NCBI RefSeq assembly: GCF_002355635.1
Contig: NZ_AP017558.1
Coordinates: forward strand, 434,001-498,000
Source of the DNA: Halopenitus persicus
GTDB lineage: Archaea > Halobacteriota > Halobacteria > Halobacteriales > Haloferacaceae
DNA length: 64,000 nucleotides
Direction: 5' to 3'
The translations under genes were made by a program, and so were the position numbers. This document shows positions 16,188-24,986 of this stretch, in pieces (position 1 is the first letter of the stretch; the number at the start of each line of letters is the position of its first letter). Below the pieces are notes generated by a model. That model was not told where the DNA came from, did no database searches, and was given only the letters and a program-made list of their open reading frames with translations.

Positions 16188-16811
16188 ATGAGCCGGGAGC
16201 CGGGCGGGAGGACGACTGACGGCGGCAACGCGACGACGGAGAACGGAGCGGTGCTGCAGGACGTCCCCGACGCGCTCGTCGACGGTCGATGGACGGGCGA
16301 GGAGCCGATCGAGGCCATCGTCGGCGACGTGCTCCGCGACCGGGACGAAACGCTCGCCACAGCGGAGTCGCTGACCGGCGGGCTGATCGGGTCGACGGTC
16401 ACCGACGTACCGGGCTCGAGCGACTACTTCGATCGCGGCTTCGTGACCTACGCCTATGACGCCAAACGGGCGGAGCTGGCCGTCCCCCGCGAAGCGCTCG
16501 ACGCCCACGGCGCCGTCAGCGAGCCGGTCGCCGAGGCGATGGCTCGGGGCGCACGCGACCGTGCCGACACGTCGTGGGGCTTGTCGGCGACTGGGGTCGC
16601 CGGTCCCGGCGGCGGTCGGGACGAGAAGCCGGTCGGGCTCGTCTACGTGGGCGTGGCGTACGCGGCCCCGTGGGGGACCGAGGCGTCGTTCGTTCGGTCC
16701 CGCCGGTTCACCTTCGACGGGGACCGGGCGGCGATCAAGCGGAAGTCGGTCGAGTCGGCGCTCGCGACCCTCGCGGCGACGATCGGGGGGCTGGACGCCG
16801 ATCCCGACTGA
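16188..16811 (+). CDS. CinA C-terminal-domain protein (NMN deamidase-like)
   Basis: A 207-residue protein made of an acidic N-terminal extension (~1-45) and one CinA C-terminal domain. Signatures are TLATAESLTGGLIGSTVTDVPGSS, FVTYAYDAK, the GVAGPGGG loop and KPVGLVYVGV. The domain in bacteria deamidates nicotinamide mononucleotide in the pyridine-nucleotide salvage cycle. The molybdopterin-like N-terminal CinA domain is absent. A TATA candidate GTTTAAGTC (16157-16165) lies 27 bases upstream of the ATG. No operon partner. Confidence 0.8.
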   Translation: MSREPGGRTTDGGNATTENGAVLQDVPDALVDGRWTGEEPIEAIVGDVLRDRDETLATAESLTGGLIGSTVTDVPGSSDYFDRGFVTYAYDAKRAELAVPREALDAHGAVSEPVAEAMARGARDRADTSWGLSATGVAGPGGGRDEKPVGLVYVGVAYAAPWGTEASFVRSRRFTFDGDRAAIKRKSVESALATLAATIGGLDADPD

Positions 16812-16851
16812 AACGCCCGTAACGGGCCGATTCGAGCCACGTCGGCCGCGG

Positions 16852-17736
16852 TCAGTCCGCGACGAGCGGCGGCCGGGTTGTCGACCCCTCGGCGTCGACG
16901 ATCACGACGATCGTCGGCTCCTCGCGCGAGACGTCACAGTCCGTGCCGCGCTCGACCGCGAACGTCATCGACCCGTCGTCGGTCGCGTTCGCGCGAACGG
17001 GGAGCTCGGCGGTGACGGCGTGGGTCCGCTCGGCGCCGCCGCCGATCCGGTCGGCCCGTTCGTAGCTTCGCTGCGCGTATCGGATCGAGGCGCCGCGGTT
17101 CGACGGGGCCGCGTCGGTCCCGACGACGCACCCGCGCATCGATGGGAGATCGACCGGTTGCGTGAACGGGCCGCCGTTTCGAACGGTCAGCGTCCCGATC
17201 CGTCCACGGAGCGGAACGATGTCGGAGTCCTCGGCGTCGGCGGCGATTCGACCCGGAACCGTGAGCGTCGCCTCCTCGTCCAGCTCCGCGGTGTAGTCGA
17301 CCTCGGCGCTGGCGACGTCGACCCCGACCAGGAGGACGCCGACGCCGACGATCCCGACGAGCGCGTACCGAACCGTCCGGTCCGGAACCGCGACGCCGCC
17401 CTGTCGAACCACGTAGCCAAGTCCGACGAACAGGGCCGCGGAGAGGGTGAACAGCAGGAAGATACCGGTCTCGGAGGGATCGTACCGGCTGATGACGTAC
17501 CCGAGGAAGACGACGTACGCCAGCGACGCGATCGCGTACGCCACCACGTCGAGCGCGTCCCGGTCGATCCACAGCCCGACGAGCAGGAACGCCAGGAACG
17601 TCAGGAACAGGAGGGCGGCTTTCACCGTGATGGAGAGCCCGAACACGACGTCACGGATGAAGTAGACCAACGCGCCGAGCGCGAACAGCACGCCGAGCGC
17701 GTAGAGGACCTTGCCGCCGTCGATCTGGAAGTTCAT
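16852..17736 (-). CDS. Haloarchaeal multi-pass membrane protein with C-terminal extracellular domain
   Basis: A 294-residue protein with about five hydrophobic helices in residues 10-165 (for example VLYALGVLFALGALVYFIRD and YALVGIVGVGVLLVGVDVAS). A soluble beta-rich domain of ~125 residues follows, with two cysteines (MRGC and GTDCDV). From memory, homologues are common in haloarchaea as a domain of unknown function. ATG at 17736 (MNFQIDGGKVLYALG). The two cysteines in the probable extracellular domain could form a disulfide. No catalytic motif seen. Confidence 0.65.
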   Translation of the reverse strand: MNFQIDGGKVLYALGVLFALGALVYFIRDVVFGLSITVKAALLFLTFLAFLLVGLWIDRDALDVVAYAIASLAYVVFLGYVISRYDPSETGIFLLFTLSAALFVGLGYVVRQGGVAVPDRTVRYALVGIVGVGVLLVGVDVASAEVDYTAELDEEATLTVPGRIAADAEDSDIVPLRGRIGTLTVRNGGPFTQPVDLPSMRGCVVGTDAAPSNRGASIRYAQRSYERADRIGGGAERTHAVTAELPVRANATDDGSMTFAVERGTDCDVSREEPTIVVIVDAEGSTTRPPLVAD

Positions 17737-17837
17737 ACGGAGGACCGGGTTGTCGATCGGAGCGGACCGCCATCAGCATTGTGGTCGGATCGATGGATTG
17801 ACATATCATCCGCGACCGGTGGTCGATGGTCGGAGCG

Positions 17838-18248
17838 TCAGTCCCGAACGTGGATCGACGACCCGAAATACTGGTGGAGGACCGTCTCCGCGTCCGCGGC
17901 CGCGAACGGACTCGGGTCGGACTCGATCGTCGCACGAAGGGACTGCAGGTACGCCTCGTCGGTCCGGAGCTCCCGGAACGCGACCCCGTCGACCGCGACC
18001 CCAGGGGCGTCGCCCAGCCCGAGGACCTCCCGAACGGTCGGATGGAACCGCTCCGGGTCGCCGAGCTCGCCGTGCCAGAGCCGGTCGCGAAAGAGCAGCC
18101 AGCCGTCCGTTCCGGGCTCCGGTGCGGGCACCCGGACCGTCGTCTCGAATCGATCAGGGGAGACCTCGGCGGCGGCTGGATCGAACCGAAGCGTCACTCG
18201 GAACACGTAGGCCGCATTCCCGCGACCGGGGTCGCCATCGGTGATCAT
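17838..18248 (-). CDS. LWR-salt protein (haloarchaeal, function unknown)
   Basis: A 136-residue soluble protein matching the haloarchaeal family named LWR-salt protein. It opens AAYVFRVTLRFDPAA, has the eponymous segment LFRDRLWHGELGD (His in place of the usual Arg after LW), and ends with an HQYFGSSIHVRD motif. Biochemical role is unknown. ATG at 18248. It is separated by ~100 bases from the membrane protein on the same strand. Confidence 0.75.
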   Translation of the reverse strand: MITDGDPGRGNAAYVFRVTLRFDPAAAEVSPDRFETTVRVPAPEPGTDGWLLFRDRLWHGELGDPERFHPTVREVLGLGDAPGVAVDGVAFRELRTDEAYLQSLRATIESDPSPFAAADAETVLHQYFGSSIHVRD

Positions 18249-18329
18249 CGAGACGTCGGTTGGTACGTCAGTCGAGACGTCGGTTGGTGCGTTCTCGGGG
18301 ACTTTCGGTCGTGGACCCCTGCGACGTGG

Positions 18330-18605
18330 TCAGAACTCGTCGTTCACGAGGTCGGCGAGCCGCAGATCACTTTCGGTGATCCCGTCGGCCTCGTGGGTGG
18401 TGAATCGCACCTCGACCTCCTGGTAGCCGATCCGGATCTCCGGGTGGTGAAACTCCTCGTCGGCGACCTCGCCGACGTTCGCGGCGAAGGCGATTCCGTC
18501 GAGGTAGTCGCTGAACTCGTAGACGCGGCGGATCTCGTCGTCGTCGCGTTCCCACCCGTCCGGGAGGCCTCGCTCGATTTCCTCGTCTGATAGGACGTTC
18601 GACAT
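18330..18605 (-). CDS. 4a-hydroxytetrahydrobiopterin dehydratase (pterin carbinolamine dehydratase)
   Basis: A 91-residue PCD/DCoH-family enzyme. It has the GWERDDDEIRRVYEF opening strand and the signature EEFHHPEIRIGYQEVEVRFTTHEADGIT, with the catalytic histidine pair. It dehydrates 4a-carbinolamine pterins formed by aromatic amino-acid hydroxylases, or plays an uncharacterised pterin role in archaea. ATG at 18605 is chosen because it fits the family N-terminus and lies about 27 bases from a TATA candidate (complement of CTGTTAAG, 18627-18634). Confidence 0.85.
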   Translation of the reverse strand: MSNVLSDEEIERGLPDGWERDDDEIRRVYEFSDYLDGIAFAANVGEVADEEFHHPEIRIGYQEVEVRFTTHEADGITESDLRLADLVNDEF

Positions 18606-18691
18606 ACTCGACGTCTCGGCCTCCGCTCTGTTAAGTGTTCCCGAGATCGTCACTCAAAAGACACATATCATCCGCCCCCGTTGTCATACCC

Positions 18692-19624
18692 GTGCTGGAG
18701 CGCTGTCGATCGTGGTTCGAGTCGGCCTACGAGCGGTTGCTCCGCCGCGAGATCGGCGCACCGCCGACGCACGTCGCCATCATTCAGGACGGGAACCGCC
18801 GATACGCCCGGGAACGCGGGGAAGCGGCGTCCGAGGGGCACCGCGCCGGCGCCTCGACGACCGAACGGGTGCTCGAGTGGTGTGGCGACCTCGGGATCGA
18901 GGAGCTGACGCTGTACGCGTTCTCGACGGAGAACTTCGACCGACCCGACGAGGAGCTCGAGCCGCTGTTCGACCTGCTCGCGGAGAAGCTCCGGGAGTTC
19001 GCGGATTCGGACCGCGTTCACCAGGAGGGCGTCCGGATCCACGCGATCGGCGACGTCGACCGGCTTCCCCAGCGCGTCCGGGAAGCGGTCCGATACGCCG
19101 AGACGCAAACCGCGGCGAACGACGGCTTCCGTCTCAACGTCGCGATCGCCTACGGCGGCCGGAACGAGCTGCTCAGGGCGGCCCGTGACGTCGCGACCGA
19201 CGTCGCCGCGGGCGCGCTCGACCCCACGAACGTCGACGTGGCCGAGGTCGAATCCCGGCTGTATCGCGAGCCGGTCCGCGACGTCGATCTCATCGTGCGC
19301 ACCGGCGGCGACGAGCGCACCTCGAACTTCCTCCCGTGGCATGCCAACGGCAACGAGGCGGCGGTCTACTTCTGTGCGCCCTACTGGCCGGAGTTCTCCC
19401 GGGTGGACTTTCTCCGCGCCGTCCGGACCTACGAGTCACGCGAGGAGTCCTGGCAGCGGACCCGGACCGACCGCGCGACCGCGCTCGTCCGCGCCGTGGC
19501 CGAGATCGAGGTCGCGGAGGCGCGGTCGGTCGCCCGTCGGCTCCGGGACCACCTCCCGGGGGGAACGCCCGATCTCGTGGCCGAACCGTCGGGAACCGAG
19601 CCCGAGCCCGAATCGGCCGATTGA
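18692..19624 (+). CDS. uppS: Cis-prenyltransferase (undecaprenyl diphosphate synthase family)
   Basis: A 310-residue polyprenyl diphosphate synthase. Conserved regions are HVAIIQDGNRRYARERG (catalytic Asp), EGHRAGASTTERVLEW, LTLYAFSTENFDRP, VDLIVRTGGDERTSNFLPW and YWPEFSRVDFLRA. It condenses isopentenyl units in cis to make the long polyprenyl carrier used in archaeal N-glycosylation. The GTG at 18692 is chosen because a TATA candidate ACATATCAT (18662-18670) lies about 26 bases upstream, giving a leaderless GTG start. The longer frame upstream lacks homology. An acidic tail ends the protein. Confidence 0.9.
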   Translation: MLERCRSWFESAYERLLRREIGAPPTHVAIIQDGNRRYARERGEAASEGHRAGASTTERVLEWCGDLGIEELTLYAFSTENFDRPDEELEPLFDLLAEKLREFADSDRVHQEGVRIHAIGDVDRLPQRVREAVRYAETQTAANDGFRLNVAIAYGGRNELLRAARDVATDVAAGALDPTNVDVAEVESRLYREPVRDVDLIVRTGGDERTSNFLPWHANGNEAAVYFCAPYWPEFSRVDFLRAVRTYESREESWQRTRTDRATALVRAVAEIEVAEARSVARRLRDHLPGGTPDLVAEPSGTEPEPESAD

Positions 19625-19664
19625 ACCGGCCGCAACCCCCGATCACTCGGGAGCCGAAACACCC

Positions 19665-19730
19665 GACGGACCCGAAACCGGTACTCGACGGACCCGAAAC
19701 CGGTACTCGACGGACCCGAAACCGGTATTC
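19665..19730. repeat. 22-bp tandem repeat, three units, upstream of aminopeptidase
   Basis: The unit GACGGACCCGAAACCGGTACTC occurs at 19665-19686, 19687-19708 and 19709-19730 (last unit one base different). The array ends 22 bases before the ATG of the M29 aminopeptidase, so it occupies the expected promoter region; no ordinary TATA box is visible there. Each unit contains the palindrome ACCGGT. Confidence 0.85.
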
Positions 19731-19752
19731 GATCGGAGCGGTCATCGGGGGT

Positions 19753-20838
19753 ATGGACCCACGGATCCGCGATCACGCCGCGACGATCGTCGACCACTCG
19801 ACCGGGATCGAGGAGGGTGACACCGTCGTCATCCAGCTGCCGCCGGAGGCCGAGGACCTCGCGGTCGCGCTCGCCGAGCTGTGCGGGGACCGCGGGGCAC
19901 AGCCGGTCTGGATCTCGAACTCCGACCGGTTCAGCCGCGCCTTCAAGCGGGCGGCCGAGGAGTTCGAGGAGGCCGCCCACAAGCTCGCGATGTACGAGGA
20001 GACGGACGTCTTCGTCATCGCCCGTGGCGGCGCGAACGTCACCGAGGGCGCCGACGTCGATCCGGAGACCAACGCGGCCTACAACCGTGCCCGGAAGGCG
20101 ATCAAGGAGGAACGGCTCTCGAAGACGTGGTGTCTCACGCAGGTGCCGACCTCGGGCCACGCCCAGCTCGCCGGGATGAGCACCGAAGCCTACGAGAACT
20201 TCGTCTACGACACGGTCTCGCTCGACTGGGACGCCCAGCGGGAGTTCCAGTCGAACCTCGTCGAGATCCTCGACGACGCGACCGAGGTACGGATCCGCTC
20301 CGGCGAGGAGACCGACATCACGATGTCGATCGCCGGCAACACGGCGCTCAACGACTTCGGCGAGGCGAACCTTCCCGGCGGGGAGGTCTTCACCGCGCCG
20401 GTCCGGGACGGCGTCGAGGGGCACGTCCACTTCGACCTCCCGTTATACCGGTACGGCCGCGAGATCGAGGACGTCAGGCTCACCTTCGAGGAGGGACGCG
20501 TCGTCGATCACTCCGCGGGCCGCAACGAGGACCTGCTGACCGCGATCCTCGAGACCGACGAGGGCTCACGGTACCTCGGCGAACTCGGGATCGGGATGAA
20601 CCGACAGATCGACCGGTTCACGTACAACATGCTCTTCGACGAGAAGATGGGTGACACGGTCCATATGGCGGTCGGATCAGCCTACGACGACTGCGTCGGC
20701 GAGGAGAACGAGGCCAACGAGTCCGCCGAACACGTCGACATGATCGTCGATATGAGCGAGGAGTCGGTCATCGAGGTGGACGGCGAGGTGGTCCAGCGGG
20801 ATGGGACGTTCGTCTTCGAGGACGGCTTCGAGGAATAG
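19753..20838 (+). CDS. M29-family aminopeptidase (thermophilic aminopeptidase type)
   Basis: A 361-residue metallo-aminopeptidase of the AmpS/PepS type. Recognisable are RDHAATIVDHSTGIEEGDTV, FSRAFKRAAEEF, the NLPGGEVFTAPVRDGVEGHV block with the metal-binding Glu, GRNEDLLTAILETDEGSRYLGELGIGMN, and HMAVGSAYDDCVG near the end, where the family usually has a 'HIAxGxxY' metal-ligand motif. It releases N-terminal residues from peptides in the cytoplasm. Length agrees with the family (~360-410). The ATG at 19753 directly follows a 22-bp repeat array. Confidence 0.85.
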   Translation: MDPRIRDHAATIVDHSTGIEEGDTVVIQLPPEAEDLAVALAELCGDRGAQPVWISNSDRFSRAFKRAAEEFEEAAHKLAMYEETDVFVIARGGANVTEGADVDPETNAAYNRARKAIKEERLSKTWCLTQVPTSGHAQLAGMSTEAYENFVYDTVSLDWDAQREFQSNLVEILDDATEVRIRSGEETDITMSIAGNTALNDFGEANLPGGEVFTAPVRDGVEGHVHFDLPLYRYGREIEDVRLTFEEGRVVDHSAGRNEDLLTAILETDEGSRYLGELGIGMNRQIDRFTYNMLFDEKMGDTVHMAVGSAYDDCVGEENEANESAEHVDMIVDMSEESVIEVDGEVVQRDGTFVFEDGFEE

Positions 20839-20888
20839 CTTCGAGAAGCCGGGACCGGCTCGTGGCCGCCGTTCCCGGCGTTCGGGCG

Positions 20889-21350
20889 TTACTCCTCGTT
20901 GAGATCGAGCTCGAACTGCTCGTTTTCCGTGACCGCGTTGAGCACGACTGAGGTGTTCGACTCCCGGATGTTTGCGTCCGTGAGCAGCGACTTGATCTGG
21001 TCGTTCATCCCGTCTGTGTCCTCGAACTTCCCGACGGCGATGACGTCGTAATCGCCGGTGACCTCGTAGACGGTGATCATCCGTTTCTCCTCACGGAGAC
21101 GGTCCGTGATTTCGGGCAGTGCGTCTCCCTCGACCTTGAGCTGGAGGATCGCGGTGACGTCGTAACCGAGGTTGCCGTAGTCGACGATGGGCGTGTATCC
21201 CTTGATAACGCCCTCGTCCTCGAGGTCGTTGAGGTGGTTCGAGACGGTCGTCACCGAGACGTCGAGCTCCTCGCCGAGGCTCCGCAGGCTCGCCCGGCCG
21301 TTCCCGAGGAGTTCGTTTATCAGCTTGGCATCGAGGTTTTCGTACGTCAT
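20889..21350 (-). CDS. lrp: Lrp/AsnC-family transcription regulator
   Basis: A 153-residue regulator with an N-terminal winged HTH ([48 protein letters not shown], residues ~5-52) and a C-terminal RAM/AsnC ligand domain (~62-145, containing [16 protein letters not shown]). It is divergent from glnA across a 126-base shared promoter region. In haloarchaea an lrp gene adjacent to glnA is conserved and thought to control it in response to amino acids. Autoregulation through the shared region is likely. ATG at 21350. Confidence 0.9.
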   Translation of the reverse strand: MTYENLDAKLINELLGNGRASLRSLGEELDVSVTTVSNHLNDLEDEGVIKGYTPIVDYGNLGYDVTAILQLKVEGDALPEITDRLREEKRMITVYEVTGDYDVIAVGKFEDTDGMNDQIKSLLTDANIRESNTSVVLNAVTENEQFELDLNEE

Positions 21351-21476
21351 TACACCGGATCACGCTCCAGGGGGATTAGAACTTTACGAATATACAGTTT
21401 CGTTCCGAGCTCGGCGGGATATGCATCAATCGACAAGACCTTTATACTAGGGATATTCGGTTGGGGTGTCCAGAAA
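21351..21476. promoter_or_regulatory. Divergent lrp / glnA promoter region
   Basis: The plus TATA candidate CTTTATACTAG (21440-21450) is ~27 bases before the predicted glnA start site, leaving a leader of only a few bases before ATG 21477. The minus TATA candidate TTCTAATCC (complement, 21374-21382) is ~27 bases before the lrp ATG. The 60 bases between are AT-rich (TTTACGAATATACAG) and would be the natural Lrp-binding zone. Confidence 0.6.
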
Positions 21477-22844
21477 ATGACGGACGAACACACCATTTCG
21501 GACGGCGGCCTCTCCGCCGACGACCAGGCAGTCCTCAACCGCATCGAGGAGGAGAACATCGACTTCCTTCGGCTCCAGTTCACCGACATCCTCGGCGTCG
21601 TGAAGAACGTCTCCATCCCGGCCCATCAGGCCGAGAAGGCGCTGACCGATGGTATCTACTTCGACGGCTCCTCGATCGAGGGGTTCGTCCGGATCCAGGA
21701 GTCCGACATGCGTCTCATTCCCGATCCGGAGACGTTCGCGATCCTCCCCTGGCGCAACGACGGCGACGGCGGCGCCGCCCGACTCGTCTGTGACATCGTC
21801 GATACCGAGGGAGAGCCCTTCATCGGCGGGCCGCGGCAGGTTCTCAAGTCGGTCCTTGCGGAGGCCGAGGAGATGGGGTATTCCGTTTCCATCGGCCCCG
21901 AGCCGGAGTTCTTCCTCTTCGAGAAGGACGAGGACGGCAACGCGACGACGATCCCCCACGACAACGGCGGCTACTTCGACCTCGCACCCAAGGACCTCGC
22001 CTCCGACGTCCGTAAGGAGATCATCTTCACCCTCGAGAAGATGGGCTTCGAGATCGAGGCGAGCCACCACGAGGTCGCCGAGGGACAACACGAGATCAAC
22101 TTCAAGTACGACGACGCGCTCTCGACGGCGGACAACATCGTCACGTTCCGCGCGGTCGTCCGTGCGGTCGCCGAACAACACGACCTGCACGCGACCTTCA
22201 TGCCGAAGCCCATCGCGGAGATCAACGGCTCCGGGATGCACACCCACATCTCGCTGTTCGACGACGACGGCAACAACGCCTTCGCGGACGACGCCGACGA
22301 GTTCAACCTGAGCGAGACGGCCTACCAGTTCATGGGTGGACTCCTGAACCACGCCCCCGCGTTCACGGCCGTCACCAACCCGACCGTGAACTCCTACAAG
22401 CGGCTCGTCCCGGGCTACGAGGCGCCCATCTACGTCGCCTGGTCCGACACGAACCGTTCGGCGTTGATCCGCGTTCCGGATGCCGCCGGCGTCTCCGCGC
22501 GCTTCGAGGTTCGCAGTCCCGACCCGTCGTGTAACCCCTACCTCGCGCTCGCGACGCTCATCGCGTCCGGGCTCGACGGGATCAAAAACGACGCCGACCC
22601 CGGCGACCCGGTCCGTGAGGACATCTACGAGTTCGACGAACAGAAGCGCGAGGAGTACGGGATCGAGACGCTCCCGCCGAACCTCGGCAAGGCCGTCGAG
22701 GCACTGGAGGACGACGACGTGGTCCTCGACGCCCTCGGCCCACACACCTCGGAGAAGTTCCCCGAGGCCAAAAGCCAGGAGTTCGGCGAGTACCTGACGC
22801 AGGTCTCACAGTGGGAAGAGGACCGGTACCTCGAGACCTTCTGA
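21477..22844 (+). CDS. glnA: Glutamine synthetase type I
   Basis: A 455-residue GS-I enzyme making glutamine from glutamate, ammonia and ATP; it forms dodecamers in the cytoplasm. Signatures are [17 protein letters not shown], the catalytic [18 protein letters not shown], the ATP-binding [28 protein letters not shown] and the arginine motif NRSALIRVP. Length is typical for archaeal GS-I. ATG at 21477 matches the leaderless promoter at 21440. Neighbouring divergent lrp is its probable regulator. Downstream is a 152-bp repeat array. Confidence 0.97.
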   Translation: MTDEHTISDGGLSADDQAVLNRIEEENIDFLRLQFTDILGVVKNVSIPAHQAEKALTDGIYFDGSSIEGFVRIQESDMRLIPDPETFAILPWRNDGDGGAARLVCDIVDTEGEPFIGGPRQVLKSVLAEAEEMGYSVSIGPEPEFFLFEKDEDGNATTIPHDNGGYFDLAPKDLASDVRKEIIFTLEKMGFEIEASHHEVAEGQHEINFKYDDALSTADNIVTFRAVVRAVAEQHDLHATFMPKPIAEINGSGMHTHISLFDDDGNNAFADDADEFNLSETAYQFMGGLLNHAPAFTAVTNPTVNSYKRLVPGYEAPIYVAWSDTNRSALIRVPDAAGVSARFEVRSPDPSCNPYLALATLIASGLDGIKNDADPGDPVREDIYEFDEQKREEYGIETLPPNLGKAVEALEDDDVVLDALGPHTSEKFPEAKSQEFGEYLTQVSQWEEDRYLETF

Positions 22845-22945
22845 ATCCGGCCGCCAAACGACTCCCGGTCGTTCCTTCGAGTCCCCGTGCCCGCCCGGTC
22901 GGTTGATGCCGGCCGTCGACGAGAGTCCGTGAGCCGGCCCGCCAG

Positions 22946-23097
22946 ACTGAACCAAGCCGATCCGACTGAACCAAGCCGATCCGACTGAACCGAGCCGGTC
23001 CGGCTGAACCAAGCCGATCCGACTGAACCGAGCCGATCCGACTGAACCAAGCCGATCCGACTGAACCGAGCCGGTCCGGCTGAACCAAGCCGATCCG
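22946..23097. repeat. 19-bp tandem repeat, eight contiguous units
   Basis: Eight head-to-tail 19-bp units of ACTGAACCAAGCCGATCCG and close variants (AA/GA and AT/GT alternations, one to three differences) run from 22946 to 23097 with no spacers. The array stops exactly where the stop codon of the 39-residue membrane protein gene (minus, 23099-23101) begins. Variants alternate in a higher-order pattern (units 3-4 match units 7-8), indicating duplication of multi-unit blocks. Confidence 0.9.
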
Positions 23098-23098
23098 A

Positions 23099-23218
23099 CT
23101 AGACGAAGAACGCGAGTCCCACGGCGGTCACGATCACCAGGGTCAGCCAGCCGACACAGATGATCCCCATCTGTCGAGGCGTGAGCGATTCACCTTCGAG
23201 CACCTTTCCGGCGTTCAT
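23099..23218 (-). CDS. 39-residue single-helix membrane protein
   Basis: A very short protein MNAGKVLEGESLTPRQMGII followed by a hydrophobic helix (about residues 18-37) ending AFFV. A polar N-terminus plus one C-terminal transmembrane helix is a pattern seen in small haloarchaeal membrane proteins. ATG at 23218. The reading frame is supported by the sharp hydrophobic composition rather than homology, and by its stop codon bordering the repeat array. Function unknown. Confidence 0.55.
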   Translation of the reverse strand: MNAGKVLEGESLTPRQMGIICVGWLTLVIVTAVGLAFFV

Positions 23219-23280
23219 TGTCCGAACCTCTCGGGCCGACGGAATTGAAGGGTACCGGGAGTTCCCAATGACTGAGAATC

Positions 23281-23343
23281 GCGGGCCGCGGTGATCGGAC
23301 TGCGGGCTGCGGCGATCGGACTGCGGGCCGCGGTGATCGGAGT
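23281..23343. repeat. 21-bp tandem repeat, three units
   Basis: The unit GCGGGCCGCGGTGATCGGACT is present three times (23281-23301, 23302-23322, 23323-23343) with two to three mismatches. It lies between the small membrane protein (upstream side) and the end of the S19e gene. Confidence 0.85.
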
Positions 23344-23408
23344 GAGGACTCGACGGGAGGGACGCGACGCTCGTCGGTGGCCGGAGATGACGTGGAGAAC
23401 GGGATCGA

Positions 23409-23864
23409 CTACGCGTAGCGTTCGAGCTCGGGGCGGTCGAGGTCCTCGAAGACCGAGTCGGCGACCTCGTTGAGGAAGGTGTGGCCCGCATCCGTGACGC
23501 GGCGTCCCTCGCCCTGGGCGGTCTCGATGAGGTCCTCCTCCTCGAGGGCCTGCAGCGACGCGCGGATGATCTTTCGGGAGCCGCCGGTGTGCGTGCCGGG
23601 CGCGACGATATAGCGGTTCGATCCGCGCTTTTTGCCGCCGTACTCGGTCGCGAGTCGCTCGATGCCGATCGGCTCGTTCTTCGCGACCTTCCGGAGCAGG
23701 CTCGCCGATCGGACGAACCAGAAGTCCTCCTGCTCGGGCGGGAGTTCGCGGTCGGCGCCGGATTTCGTGAACTGGACCCACTCCGGCTCGTCGATGCGGT
23801 CCGCGAGCCGGTCGGCCGCCTCCTCGATGAGGGCGTCCGCCGGGACGTCGTAGAGACTTACCAT
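23409..23864 (-). CDS. rps19e: 30S ribosomal protein S19e
   Basis: A 151-residue archaeal/eukaryotic-type small-subunit protein. It shows VSLYDVPADALIEEAADRL, the core FWFVRSASLLRKVAKNEPIGIERLATEYGGKKRGSNR and HTGGSRKIIRASLQALEEEDLIE, all characteristic of S19e. It functions in 40S/30S head assembly. ATG at 23864 (MVSLYDVP) gives the family N-terminus. A TATA candidate (complement of GGTTAAAG, 23890-23897) is 27 bases upstream, so the longer frame from 23900 is not used. Divergent from thiL. Confidence 0.95.
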   Translation of the reverse strand: MVSLYDVPADALIEEAADRLADRIDEPEWVQFTKSGADRELPPEQEDFWFVRSASLLRKVAKNEPIGIERLATEYGGKKRGSNRYIVAPGTHTGGSRKIIRASLQALEEEDLIETAQGEGRRVTDAGHTFLNEVADSVFEDLDRPELERYA

Positions 23865-24016
23865 TGGGGAGTGATTCTGCCCTGCCAAGGTTAAAGGCAT
23901 CGTCTCGCGGAGGCGCCGTGTGAAGCGGTTTCACGCCCGATCCGGAACGCACGGCCGATCCAGTCCTCCCCGAGGGCGTCGAACCTTTTTAACTCACGGA
24001 ACCGGAGAGGGGCTCG

Positions 24017-24940
24017 ATGGACGAACGCGAGGCGCTGTCCCGAATCGCCGCGACTCTGCCGGACGCGGGCGACGACGCCGCGGTGGTCGGATCGACCGTG
24101 ATAACCACGGATATGCTCCACGACCGGACCGATTTCCCGGCGGGAACGACGCGATACACGGCGGGTTGGCGTGCGGTCGGTGCCTCCCTGTCGGACGTCG
24201 CGGCGATGGGCGCGGACGCGACGGCGGCGGTCGCCGTCTACGCCGACGCCGACTTCGATCCCGACGCACTGACCGCGTTCATCGACGGCGCCGCGGACGT
24301 CTGTGCCGCCGTCGACGGGCGATACGTCGGCGGCGACCTCGACCGACATTCGGAGTTCACCGCCGCCACGACTGCCATCGGCGAGACCGACGATCCGGTG
24401 AGACGGTCCGGAGCGACTCCCGGCGAGGCGGTCTGCGTCACGGGAACGCTTGGCCGGAGCGCGGCCGCGGTCGAGCTGTTCGACGCTGCCGCGACGGGCG
24501 ACGGCGAGGAAGTGGCTTCCGACCGTCTCGACCGCGCGAACGAGCTGTTCCGGTTCCCTCCACGGATCGCAGCGGGCCGCGCCCTCGCCGGCCACGCGAC
24601 GGCGATGATGGACTCCTCGGACGGACTGGCCCGGTCGGTCCATCAGCTCGCTGAAGCCAGCGACGTGGGCTTCGCGCTCGACCGGGCAGCCGTCCCGATC
24701 GACCCCACAGTCGACGACGTCACGGAAACGGCCGAGGACCGCTGGCGACTGGCCACGCGGTTCGGCGAGGACTTCGAGCTCGTCTGTACGGTGCCTGAGG
24801 CGGCTCTGGAGTCGGCCGTCGACAGATGCCCGACCGATCTGACCCGGATCGGATCGGTCGTGCCCGCCGATCGTGGCGTCACGGTCGACGGCGAGCCGCT
24901 TCCCGACCGCGGCTACACCCACGGTGACGAGGGATCGTAG
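24017..24940 (+). CDS. thiL: Thiamine-monophosphate kinase
   Basis: A 307-residue AIR-synthase-fold enzyme phosphorylating thiamine monophosphate to thiamine diphosphate, the last step of cofactor synthesis. Seen motifs: DAGDDAAVVGSTVITTDMLHDRTDF (Mg-ATP binding aspartates), WRAVGASLSDVAAMGA, YVGGDLDRHSEFT, MMDSSDGLARSVHQLAE and FGEDFELVCTV. It is slightly shorter than bacterial ThiL because of a reduced N-terminus. A TATA candidate CTTTTTAACTC (23985-23995) is about 27 bases upstream of ATG 24017. Confidence 0.9.
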   Translation: MDEREALSRIAATLPDAGDDAAVVGSTVITTDMLHDRTDFPAGTTRYTAGWRAVGASLSDVAAMGADATAAVAVYADADFDPDALTAFIDGAADVCAAVDGRYVGGDLDRHSEFTAATTAIGETDDPVRRSGATPGEAVCVTGTLGRSAAAVELFDAAATGDGEEVASDRLDRANELFRFPPRIAAGRALAGHATAMMDSSDGLARSVHQLAEASDVGFALDRAAVPIDPTVDDVTETAEDRWRLATRFGEDFELVCTVPEAALESAVDRCPTDLTRIGSVVPADRGVTVDGEPLPDRGYTHGDEGS

Positions 24941-24986
24941 CGTCCACTCCGGTCGGAGCCGGCCGTGGTCGGAGCCGGCCGCGAGG

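Noticed and set aside
20889-22844. Origin of replication or other special function in the AT-rich lrp/glnA gap
   Set aside because: No orc1/cdc6 gene, no ORB-like repeated motif and only 126 bp; the AT content is explained by two promoters.
22946-23097. Possible CRISPR array
   Set aside because: Units are 19 bp with no unique spacers between them, there is no leader, and no cas gene is in the window; it is a simple tandem repeat.
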